In this document: positions 1 through 7,120 of the stretch, piece by piece
Layout: every line of letters starts with the position of its first letter
Numbering within the stretch: the first letter of the stretch is position 1
Assembly (NCBI GenBank): GCA_029974855.1
Contig: JARKQO010000063.1
Coordinates: forward strand, 1 to 15,967
DNA from: Eubacteriales bacterium
Lineage (GTDB): Bacteria > Bacillota_A > Clostridia > Christensenellales > Aristaeellaceae
Reading direction: 5' to 3'
DNA length: 15,967 bases
Made by a program: the position numbers and the translations under genes
Notes under the pieces: model-generated
The model's input: the letters and a program-made list of their open reading frames with translations, nothing else
Database searches by the model: none
What the model was told of the DNA's origin: nothing

Positions 1-67
1 CAAACCCCTGCTTACAGGGTTCAAAAGCATACCGCATGGCGTAGCGCCGCATGGGCGATAGCAGCGG
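1..67 (-). other. Continuation of the interrupted ROK reading frame beyond its TAG
   Basis: Directly after the TAG at 68-70 the same minus-strand frame stays open for 22 codons to the window edge. It reads P-L-L-S-P-M-R-R-Y-A-M-R-Y-A-F and onward. This is what usually follows the GGGVS motif in ROK proteins: a 'GGGVS..G(E/D)PLL.P(I/M)R' helix. I read it as the displaced C-terminal part of the upstream gene, separated by a nonsense codon. It could also be untranslated sequence that still resembles its ancestor. Confidence 0.6.
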
Positions 68-856
68 CTACCCCAGATTGGACACGCCGCCGCCGATGGC
101 GATCCGCTGGGGATGCAGCAGCGTCAGCACATTGCCAAGCCCCAAGCCAAAGCTTTCCGCCACGCGGTCGATCTCCGCCAGGGCGAAGGCGTCGCCCGCC
201 TCCGCCGCCTGCCCCAGATGCCGGCAGGTGAGGGGCCCGCCCTGGGCCATTTGGGCCAAAACGCTGGAGGCCGGCACATAACCCGTGCTGTTCAGCCGGC
301 CCTCGATGGCAAAGCCCGAGCAGAGGTTTTCGATCTTCTCCGGCCGCCCCACCTCAGTCCAGGAAGGCACCCAGGTGTGCCCGAAGTACGCGCAGCCCAA
401 GTCCTGCCCACGGATCAGGCGGCCGCCCGTGAACAGCGCCCCGCCGATGCCGCTGCCGATGTTGGTGTAGAAGAAGCCCTCCGTGCCGCGCCCGCTGCCC
501 AGAAGGTATTCCGCATAGCCCCCGCACACCGTGTCGTTTTCCACCACACAGGGCGTCCCAAAGGTCTGCTCCAGGTATGCCCGCAGGGGAAAATCCTCCC
601 ATCCGGCCACCTGCACGGACATCAGGGTGCTGCCGTTTTTGCGGGACACAATGCCCCCAAAGCCGACGCCGATGCCCTGCGGCGGCGCGGGGGAAAGGGC
701 CTCAAGCTCGCGCACCGCCCCCAGGACCCACGCCAGGATGCCCTGGGCCCCCAGGGCCCTATCCACCGCGTGCCAGCGCATGCCCCGCAGGGTTCCATCC
801 GTGTCCAGATAGCAGGCTTGCAGCTTCGTCGCGCCGATCTCCACCCCGATATACAT
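68..856 (-). CDS. ROK family protein, C-terminus cut off by an in-frame TAG
   Basis: This is a ROK-fold sugar kinase or kinase-like protein, 262 residues as it stands. The N-terminal phosphate loop is present but altered (VEIGATK at residues 5-11, where ROK kinases have DxGGTK). The putative catalytic pair N107-D108 (VENDTVCGGYAE), the glycine-rich NIGSGIGGALFTGG segment (132-145) and the late GGGVSNLG motif (255-262) are visible. The zinc-binding CxCGxxGC cluster of classical ROK kinases is missing, although a GH (159-160) remains. ROK proteins normally run about 40-50 residues beyond GGGVS, and here a TAG stops the frame at that point. I chose the ATG at 856 because AAGGGGGAG sits just upstream; the open frame above it lies inside the preceding gene. 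It is the last gene visible in the operon, starting 22 nt after the UroD-family gene. The substrate is unknown. It could be a pseudogene or contain a sequencing error. Confidence 0.8.
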   Translation of the reverse strand: MYIGVEIGATKLQACYLDTDGTLRGMRWHAVDRALGAQGILAWVLGAVRELEALSPAPPQGIGVGFGGIVSRKNGSTLMSVQVAGWEDFPLRAYLEQTFGTPCVVENDTVCGGYAEYLLGSGRGTEGFFYTNIGSGIGGALFTGGRLIRGQDLGCAYFGHTWVPSWTEVGRPEKIENLCSGFAIEGRLNSTGYVPASSVLAQMAQGGPLTCRHLGQAAEAGDAFALAEIDRVAESFGLGLGNVLTLLHPQRIAIGGGVSNLG

Positions 857-878
857 TCCCCGCTCCCCCTTTCCGGCG

Positions 879-2117
879 TCACCCGCGCGGGTAGCCGCCG
901 TTGTCACGCACGGAGCGCAGCATGGCTTCCACATTGGCGGGCGGGACCCCGTACTGCAGGTTGTGCACCGGCGAGAACACAAAGCCGCCGCCAGGCGCGA
1001 AAATGTCCAGGCGCTCCTTGACGTGGCGGTATACCTCCTCCGGCGTGGCGTTTGGCAGCACGCTTTGGGTGTCCGCCCCGCCGCCCCAGAATACCAGCTT
1101 GTCCCCAAACTCGCGCTTCAGCTGCTCCGGGTCCATGCCCGTGGCCGAGGTCTGCACCGGGTTGATGATATCCACGCCGCCTTCGATCATATAGGGCAGG
1201 ATGTTCCGGATGGAGCCGCAGGAGTGGTAGAAGGTCTTGCAGCGGGAGTGGGCGTGGATGTAGCCGTTGATGGTTTTCATGTGGGGCATATACTGGTCCC
1301 GGAACACATCCGGCTGGAACAGCTCGCTGGCCTGGATGCCGTAGTCCATGCCGGATACCGCCACCGCGTCGCAGTAGCGGCCCGCAGCTTCCAGATAGAG
1401 CCTGAAGTTCTCCACCGCTTTTTCCGCGTGGGTGGCCAGAATGTCGTAGGTGTATTCCGGCTCAGTCATCAGCAGCACCAGCCAGTCGGTGATGGTGCAG
1501 TTGGCGTACAGGCCGAAGGTGCTCAGCTGGCCCTTATTGCACGCGCCAAATACCGACAGCTCCGTTTCCCCGTACAGCCGCGCGGCTTCCCGCTGGATGG
1601 TGCGCAGCTCCTCCTCGGTATAGAGGGCGATGGACTCGCCAAAGGCCTGAAGGCTCATGGGCTCAAAATCGTCGCGCATGTGCACGGGGCAGCACCGCTC
1701 AAAATACAGGCCGCCCTTGTTGATCATGGCAAGGTTTTCCCCCTGGCCGTCGCGCAGGTACAAAAACCCGTCGCCCCCGTCCACAGGCGCGAAGTCCCCC
1801 GGCATCAGCACGGTATTGCCCCGGTAGGTGGTCCAGGGCTTCCAGCCCTCGTTCCTCAGCCCCCAGGTCATCACCGGGCTTTCCACCACCGCCACGTCCC
1901 CCATCAGCCACCGCCGCATGGGCTCGTCAATGCGGGCCAGCATCTGAAACTGCTCGTATATCATGGGCGGCAGCGATGCGGGGCTGTACGCCTTTGCCAG
2001 CTCGCAATACTCGTCCATATGGATACCCGTCCATAGGGTGCCGCCGATGTCCAGCGGCACCCGGTCCGCCTCCTGATGGGCCAGGGCCAGCCGGACCCGT
2101 TCCCTGGATGTCATCAT
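879..2117 (-). CDS. UroD/MtaA-family protein (uroporphyrinogen decarboxylase-like)
   Basis: A 412-residue protein of the uroporphyrinogen decarboxylase superfamily (PF01208). The family includes true UroD and the MtaA/MtbA/CmuA-type methyltransferases that move methyl groups between corrinoid proteins and thiols. The N-terminal signature TSRERVRLALAHQEADRVPLD (from residue 3), a YHSCG motif (H298, C300) and the C-terminal GGGFVFSPVHNLQYGVPPANV region are visible. MtaA-type enzymes bind zinc with H-x-C plus a later cysteine; here the later position seems to offer His385 instead. Length exceeds that of haem-pathway UroD (about 350), and no haem genes are nearby. The start overlaps the larA-like stop in ATGA, with AGGAGGTGA 7 nt upstream, so the two are probably translationally coupled. 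No corrinoid protein gene is visible, so the methyl donor or substrate is unknown. I would not call it hemE. Confidence 0.85.
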   Translation of the reverse strand: MMTSRERVRLALAHQEADRVPLDIGGTLWTGIHMDEYCELAKAYSPASLPPMIYEQFQMLARIDEPMRRWLMGDVAVVESPVMTWGLRNEGWKPWTTYRGNTVLMPGDFAPVDGGDGFLYLRDGQGENLAMINKGGLYFERCCPVHMRDDFEPMSLQAFGESIALYTEEELRTIQREAARLYGETELSVFGACNKGQLSTFGLYANCTITDWLVLLMTEPEYTYDILATHAEKAVENFRLYLEAAGRYCDAVAVSGMDYGIQASELFQPDVFRDQYMPHMKTINGYIHAHSRCKTFYHSCGSIRNILPYMIEGGVDIINPVQTSATGMDPEQLKREFGDKLVFWGGGADTQSVLPNATPEEVYRHVKERLDIFAPGGGFVFSPVHNLQYGVPPANVEAMLRSVRDNGGYPRG

Positions 2118-3370
2118 AGCCTCACCTCCTCCGGCAAAGTAGAGCCGCCATAGGGCATCACGATCACGCTGGCGTCGCTCCCCAGGGCCCGCCGGGCGGC
2201 GCGGTAGGCCTCCTCCAGCGTGGGGAAGGGGGTGAAAAAGATGCGCGAAGCAAAGTCCGCGGGCAGGTCGGACACCAGGTACACGCCGCAGCGCTCCATC
2301 ACCAGCCCGATGGCGGCGGCCTTGTGGCCGCCCAGCTCGAAGCGGCGCTGGATTTCCTCCGTCATATACCGGGTGCTGGGGCAGGTGGTCATCCAGCGTT
2401 CAAACACGCCTTCCCCCATGCCCTCGGCGCAGGACGCGCACAGCACGATGACGCCGCCGTCCCGCACGGCGTGCTTGGCGTTATCCAGCGCCTTTTGGGC
2501 CTGATACAGGTTGATATCCTTGGGATAGCCCCCCGGCGACACCAGCACGATATCCGCACGCCTGGGGATGCTGATTTTATAGAGCCTGTCCAGAAAAGCG
2601 CAGCCCTGGCGGTGCGCCCTGACCGCGTCCCCGCAGACGGCGTACAGAATCTCCTTATGCTCGTCCAGCACCACATTGACGATAAAATCCACCGGGCAGC
2701 AGTCCAGCACCTCGTCGATATCCTCGCGGACCGGATTGCCGGCCAGCTTGCCCGCAAAGGCCTCCTGGCGCACCATCATCGAATGGTTGGCTTGTATGGT
2801 GTCCCGGGTGCACACCCCCGGCATGATGGCCTTGGCCCCGCCCGAGAACCCCGCGAAGTAGTGGTATTCGATATTGCCAAGGCAAATGCGCCTGTTGGCC
2901 TGGGCCACGGGCCGGTATACATCGTAGGGGGTGCCCATGGAGGATACGCCCATGCGCACGGTATCCGCAGGGTCGTGGTCCATGCAGCGGACCCGCTCAA
3001 ACACCCTGTCCCCCACCAGCTTTCGCATCTCCGCCTCCGTATGCTTCCTGTGGGAGCCCAGGGCAAAAACGACGCTTACATCCCCCATGGAAACCCCCGC
3101 TGCCTCCAGCTCCTCCAGAAGAGGCGGCAGCACCTGCCACGCCGGAAAGGGGCGCGTGATGTCGCTGGTGACGATGGCCACGCTTTCGCCGGGGCGCACG
3201 ATCTCGCCTACGCGCGGGGTCCCGATGGGGTGGGCCAAAGCCGCCCGCACGGCATCCTGTCCGCGCGGGCCCGCATCCTCCAGTACATTAGGGGTGAGGG
3301 TTGCCACCAGATGCTCCTCTGCCACGGTGGCTTCCTGATAGGTTTTGGCAAACGCCAGCTTCACTTGCAT
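2114..3370 (-). CDS. LarA-type nickel-dependent lactate racemase family protein
   Basis: A 418-residue LarA homologue (DUF2088 plus C-terminal domain). LarA enzymes racemise or epimerise 2-hydroxy acids with a nickel-pincer nucleotide bound covalently to a lysine. The catalytic set known from Lactobacillus plantarum LarA appears complete: D70 and R73 in SDITRP, H107 in GSHR, H170 in YHYFAGFSGG, K180 in GGAKAIMPG, H196 in ANHSMM, and Y289-Q290...K293 in YQAQK. The H-K spacing of 10 and K-H spacing of 16 match the characterised enzyme. The substrate cannot be read off, because the family also covers malate and other hydroxy acids. The cofactor-making larB, larC and larE genes are not in the window. 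The gene begins 10 nt after the E3 gene. Its ribosome binding site TAGGAG includes the E3 stop codon, so it belongs to the dehydrogenase operon. Confidence 0.9.
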   Translation of the reverse strand: MQVKLAFAKTYQEATVAEEHLVATLTPNVLEDAGPRGQDAVRAALAHPIGTPRVGEIVRPGESVAIVTSDITRPFPAWQVLPPLLEELEAAGVSMGDVSVVFALGSHRKHTEAEMRKLVGDRVFERVRCMDHDPADTVRMGVSSMGTPYDVYRPVAQANRRICLGNIEYHYFAGFSGGAKAIMPGVCTRDTIQANHSMMVRQEAFAGKLAGNPVREDIDEVLDCCPVDFIVNVVLDEHKEILYAVCGDAVRAHRQGCAFLDRLYKISIPRRADIVLVSPGGYPKDINLYQAQKALDNAKHAVRDGGVIVLCASCAEGMGEGVFERWMTTCPSTRYMTEEIQRRFELGGHKAAAIGLVMERCGVYLVSDLPADFASRIFFTPFPTLEEAYRAARRALGSDASVIVMPYGGSTLPEEVRL

Positions 3371-3380
3371 ATCGGTACTC

Positions 3381-4742
3381 CTACAGCTTGTGGCAGCTTT
3401 GGTGGTGTACGTCGTGGGCCGCTTCCATGATCATTTCGCTGACGGTGGGGTGCGGGTGGATGGTGTCCGCCAGCTCCTCGATGGTCCCCTCCGCCCGCAT
3501 GACGGCGGCGATTTCACCAATGATATCGGTGGCCCGGGGGGCCATCAGCTGCGCGCCCAGAATCTCGCCCGTGCGGGCGTCGGTCACGATCTTCGCCACG
3601 CCCTCCGCGATGTTCATGATGGCGCTGCGACCGTTGGCGGCCACCGGAAAGGTGCCCAGCTTCACGTCGATGCCCTTGTCCCGGGCCTGGGCCTGGGTGA
3701 GCCCGACGCTGGCGATCTCGGGGGTGGTGTAGATGCACGAGGGCACGATATCATAGCGCATGCGCCGCTGCCCGCCGCAGGCGTTGTGGGCCGCCACCAG
3801 CCCCTGGGCGCTGGCCACATGGGCCAGCTGCATTTTGCCCGTGATGTCGCCGATGGCGTACACATCCGGCACACTTGTGCGCATGGCTTCATCCACCTTC
3901 ACAAAGCCGCGCTCCATGGCCACGCCGCAGGCCTCCAGCCCGATGCCCCCGGTGGCGGGTTTCCGTCCCACCGCTACCACCACCATTTCCGCCTCGGCGC
4001 GCCGCGCCTGCCCGTCCAACTCAAACAGGCAGGCCTTGCCCGCCTCCACGGCCAGCACCTTCGCGCCGGTGTAAAGGGTCACGTTCCTTTTCTCCAGGGT
4101 TTTGCGCATCGCCGCCGCGATCTCCCCGTCCGTGTCCGGCAAAATTTGGGGGGCCATCTCCAGAACCGTCACCTCCACATCCAGCGAGGCAAACAGCGTG
4201 GCAAACTCCACGCCGATGACCCCGCCGCCGATGATGACGCAGCTCCCCGGCAACGCCCGCATGGCCAGCACATCGTCGGAGGTTTTGGCCGTTTCGATGC
4301 CCGCAATGGGCAAGGTGGCGGGGCTGGAGCCCGTGGCCAAAATGACGCGCCCGGCGGTGAGGGTTTCTTCGCCCACCTTTAGGGTATGGGCGTCCAACAG
4401 CCGCCCCTCGGCGGGAAACACGGCGATCCGGTTGCCCTTCATCAGCCCAGCGATGCCCTGCCGCAGCTTTTGGACCACGCTGTCCTTGCGCCGGGCCATT
4501 TTTTCATAGTCAAAGGCAAGCCCCTCCACATGGATGCCAAGGCCCTCCGCCTCTTTGACGGCATGGTACAGCTCCGCGCTGTGCAGCAGCGCCTTGGTGG
4601 GGATGCAGCCCCGGTTGAGGCAGGTGCCGCCCAGCTCCCGCTTTTCCACCAACGCCACCGTTTTGCCCAGCTTCGCGGCGCAAATGGCGGCCACATACCC
4701 CCCCGGGCCGCCGCCCAAGACGGCGATATCAAACTGGTTCAT
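3381..4742 (-). CDS. lpdA: Dihydrolipoyl dehydrogenase (E3)
   Basis: A 453-residue flavoprotein that reoxidises the dihydrolipoyl group of E2 and passes electrons to NAD+. The FAD-binding VLGGGPGGYVAA lies at residues 8-19, the redox-active disulfide GGTCLNRGC has C41 and C46, and an NAD-binding GGGVIGVEFA follows in mid-protein. The C-terminal HPHPTVSE supplies the H431/E436 pair that serves the partner active site in the dimer. There is no N-terminal lipoyl domain, unlike some Gram-positive E3 proteins. The ATG at 4742 is preceded by GAGGGAGG, and the longer open frame above it overlaps the E2 gene and carries no family sequence. It is the fourth gene of the complex operon, 50 nt after E2, and its TAG stop overlaps the ribosome binding site of the LarA-like gene. 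Confidence 0.96.
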   Translation of the reverse strand: MNQFDIAVLGGGPGGYVAAICAAKLGKTVALVEKRELGGTCLNRGCIPTKALLHSAELYHAVKEAEGLGIHVEGLAFDYEKMARRKDSVVQKLRQGIAGLMKGNRIAVFPAEGRLLDAHTLKVGEETLTAGRVILATGSSPATLPIAGIETAKTSDDVLAMRALPGSCVIIGGGVIGVEFATLFASLDVEVTVLEMAPQILPDTDGEIAAAMRKTLEKRNVTLYTGAKVLAVEAGKACLFELDGQARRAEAEMVVVAVGRKPATGGIGLEACGVAMERGFVKVDEAMRTSVPDVYAIGDITGKMQLAHVASAQGLVAAHNACGGQRRMRYDIVPSCIYTTPEIASVGLTQAQARDKGIDVKLGTFPVAANGRSAIMNIAEGVAKIVTDARTGEILGAQLMAPRATDIIGEIAAVMRAEGTIEELADTIHPHPTVSEMIMEAAHDVHHQSCHKL

Positions 4743-4792
4743 GGCGGTCGTCCTCCCTCTGTCGGTTCCTTTCGCCGCGCACCCCGTGCCTG

Positions 4793-6112
4793 TTACAGCA
4801 GCAGGTACGGGTTTTCCAGATACTCCTTGACCCGCGCCAAAAACCGGGCGGCGGGCGCGCCGTCCACCACCCGGTGGTCGTAGGTGAGGGTCAGGCACAT
4901 CATGGACCGGATGACGATCTCATCATCCACAACCACGGGCTGCTTTTCGATTTTGCCCACGCCCAAAATGCCGGATTCCGGCGTGTTGAGGATCGGCACA
5001 AAGCACTCGATGCCAAACATCCCAAGGTTACTGACCGTAAAGCTGGAGCCCGTGTACTCCGCCGGCGTCAGCTTGCCATCCTTGGCTTTTTCCGCCAGCT
5101 CGGCTGCGCAGGCACTGAATTCTTCCAGGCGCAGCAGGTCCGCGTCCCGGATCACCGGCACGATGAGCCCGGTGGGCGTATCCACCGCCATGCCCAGGTG
5201 CACGTAGTCCTTTTGCAGAATCCCCCCGTCCGTCAACTCCGCGTTCACCATGGGGAACTCCAGCAAAGCCCGCGCCGTGCACAGCAAGATGATGTCGTTG
5301 TAGGAAACCTTGCGCCCAGCCGCCTTCAAGCCCTCCCGCAGCTGGACCGCCCGGCTCATATCCACCTTGATTTGGTGGGAGAGCTGGGCGTGGGTGCGCA
5401 GGGATTCCATCATCTTCTCCCCGATCATACGGCGCTTGCCCTCGTAGGGTAACAGCGTGCCGCGCCGCGCCTCCTGCGCGCCCCTGCGGGCAGCCACCAG
5501 CGCGTCGATATCGGCCCGGGTCACCTTGCCCTGGGGGCCGCTGCCCGCCGCGTCGCTGACCTCCACGCCCTCCTGGCGGGCTATGGCACGGGCCAAAGGC
5601 GTGGCCTTCCGGGGCGTATAGGCCAGCACATCCCGCTCGATGATCAGCCCCTCCGGCCCGCTGCCGGGAATCTGCTCCACCCGCAGGCCCTTTTCCTCGG
5701 CCCGCAACCTGGCCCTGGGCGTGGCGTAGACCGGGCCGGCAGGCGCGGCCACCGGCGCGTTGGATGATCCCGCCGCCTGCGCGGGCGCGGCGGCCGGCAC
5801 AACCGGAAGCTCCCCGGCGGGAGTGTTCGCCGAGGGCGGCTTCCCCTGTGCCAGCAGCCCGGAGATATCCTCGCCGTCTTGTCCCACAATGGCGATGGTT
5901 TCCGTGATGGGCACGGTTGCGCCTTCCGGCGCGATGATTTTCAGCAGCTTGCCGGAGACGGCCGCGTCGATGGTGATCACCAGCTTATCCGTTTCCATTT
6001 CAAAGAGGGGCTGGCCGCTTACGCAGTTTTCGCCCTCCCGCACGAGCCATCTGGTGATGGTCCCCTCCGTCATTTGAAGGCCCTGCTTGGGCAGGATGAT
6101 CCTTTCCGCCAT
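4793..6112 (-). CDS. acoC: E2 dihydrolipoyl acyltransferase with two peripheral-subunit-binding domains
   Basis: The 439-residue acyltransferase core of the complex. It accepts the acyl group from E1 on a swinging lipoyl arm and hands it to CoA. One lipoyl domain (residues 1-80) has the modification lysine K43 in ETDKL. An Ala/Pro-rich linker (about 92-128) follows. Two consecutive peripheral-subunit-binding domains come next, at about 129-165 (ATPRARLRAEEKG...GSGPEG) and 170-207 (ATPLARAIARQEG...GSGPQGKVTRADID). The catalytic domain (about 220-439) ends in DHRVVDG with H413 and D417. Most bacterial E2 proteins have a single binding domain. The start is supported by AAGGAGG 8 nt upstream, and only 3 nt separate it from the E1-beta stop. 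The symbol acoC assumes the complex is acetoin-type; a pyruvate or branched-chain role is possible. Confidence 0.93.
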   Translation of the reverse strand: MAERIILPKQGLQMTEGTITRWLVREGENCVSGQPLFEMETDKLVITIDAAVSGKLLKIIAPEGATVPITETIAIVGQDGEDISGLLAQGKPPSANTPAGELPVVPAAAPAQAAGSSNAPVAAPAGPVYATPRARLRAEEKGLRVEQIPGSGPEGLIIERDVLAYTPRKATPLARAIARQEGVEVSDAAGSGPQGKVTRADIDALVAARRGAQEARRGTLLPYEGKRRMIGEKMMESLRTHAQLSHQIKVDMSRAVQLREGLKAAGRKVSYNDIILLCTARALLEFPMVNAELTDGGILQKDYVHLGMAVDTPTGLIVPVIRDADLLRLEEFSACAAELAEKAKDGKLTPAEYTGSSFTVSNLGMFGIECFVPILNTPESGILGVGKIEKQPVVVDDEIVIRSMMCLTLTYDHRVVDGAPAARFLARVKEYLENPYLLL

Positions 6113-6115
6113 ACC

Positions 6116-7105
6116 TCACGCCTCCTTATGATACAGCGCCTGCTTCGCGGCTTGAACGATCTGCGCCACCTGCGGCACCACCGCGTTTTCCAGGCCGAGA
6201 TTGAAGGGCAGCGTGCATTGCTTCGCCCCAAGGCGGATGGGCGGCGCGTCCAGGTAGCGGAACGCCTTCTCCACCACCTGGGAGGCCACCTCAGCCCCCC
6301 AGCCGCCCTCCCGGTGGGCTTCGTGCACGGTAATCAGCCGCCCGGTTTTCCGCACGCTGTTCACAATGGTGTCCATATCCAGCGGCACCAGCGTAAGGGG
6401 GTCGATCACTTCCGCACTGACGCCTTCCTTCTCAAGGATTTCGGCGGCCTCCAGCGCCTTGCCCACATACAGGAGGTTGGCGACGATGGTCACATCCTTG
6501 CCCTCTTTTTTTACGGCGGCCTTGCCAAAGGGGATGGCAAATTCCGGGTCGTCCGGCACCTCCCCCTTGGTGGCGTAGAGCGCCTTGTGCTCGAAAAACA
6601 TCACCGGGTTATCGTCCCGGATCGCCGTGCGCAGCAGGCCCGCCGCCTCCGCCGGGGTGGACGGGCAAGCTACCTTCAAGCCCGGGATGTGCATAAACAG
6701 GGATTCCACGCTCTGGCTGTGCTGGCCCGCGTTGCCGCGCCCGATGCCCTGCTGCCCGCGAATCACCAGCGGCACCTTGGCCTTGCCGCCGAACATATAG
6801 CGGATCTTCGCCGCCTGGTTTAAAATCTGGTCCATGGCCACATAGGTGAAATCCATATACATCAGTTCCACGATAGGCCGCATGCCCGCCGTGGCCGCGC
6901 CCACCCCCGCGCCCACGAAGGTCGCCTCGGTGATGGGCGTGTTGCGCACCCGCTCGGTACCAAACTCCTTGGCCAGGTCCCGGGTGCAGCCAAAGATGCC
7001 GCCCAGCACCTCGATATCCTCGCCCATGATAAACACCCTGTCGTCACGCCGCATTTCCTGGGCGATGGCGTCGCGGATAGCCACCGCGTATGTCTTGATG
7101 CTCAT
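6116..7105 (-). CDS. acoB: E1-beta subunit of acetoin/2-oxo-acid dehydrogenase
   Basis: The 329-residue beta subunit of a heterotetrameric thiamine-diphosphate E1. The family landmarks are GEDIEVLGG (28-36), TPITEATFVG with E60 (the glutamate that activates the thiamine aminopyrimidine), RGQQGIGRGNAGQHSQS with H129 (116-132), and ACPSTPAEAAGLL. The C-terminal transketolase domain carries the usual EVIDPLTLVPLD. The length and the close partnership with a 319-residue alpha subunit fit AcoB-like or Gram-positive branched-chain types. The gene lies 15 nt after E1-alpha with AAGGGGGG as ribosome binding site. The substrate choice among acetoin, pyruvate and branched 2-oxo acids cannot be settled from this subunit alone. 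Confidence 0.93.
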   Translation of the reverse strand: MSIKTYAVAIRDAIAQEMRRDDRVFIMGEDIEVLGGIFGCTRDLAKEFGTERVRNTPITEATFVGAGVGAATAGMRPIVELMYMDFTYVAMDQILNQAAKIRYMFGGKAKVPLVIRGQQGIGRGNAGQHSQSVESLFMHIPGLKVACPSTPAEAAGLLRTAIRDDNPVMFFEHKALYATKGEVPDDPEFAIPFGKAAVKKEGKDVTIVANLLYVGKALEAAEILEKEGVSAEVIDPLTLVPLDMDTIVNSVRKTGRLITVHEAHREGGWGAEVASQVVEKAFRYLDAPPIRLGAKQCTLPFNLGLENAVVPQVAQIVQAAKQALYHKEA

Positions 7106-7120
7106 TGCTCTCTTCCCCCC

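Noticed and set aside
68..70. TAG read as pyrrolysine or programmed readthrough
   Set aside because: A UroD/MtaA-like neighbour brought methylamine systems to mind, but no methylamine methyltransferase, pyl gene or corrinoid protein is present, and TAG ends the E3 gene normally.
857..1108. Longer N-terminus for the truncated ROK gene
   Set aside because: The 84 extra residues lie within the UroD-family gene and look like out-of-frame sequence; there is no helix-turn-helix that would make it a ROK repressor.
879..2117. Haem-pathway uroporphyrinogen decarboxylase (hemE)
   Set aside because: It is longer than HemE, has an HSCG motif typical of the methyltransferase-like branch, and has no tetrapyrrole genes around it.
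4743..4898. Longer N-terminus for the E3 gene
   Set aside because: The added 52 residues overlap the E2 gene and have no lipoyl-domain features, while the ATG at 4742 has a good ribosome binding site and starts the FAD fold at the usual distance.
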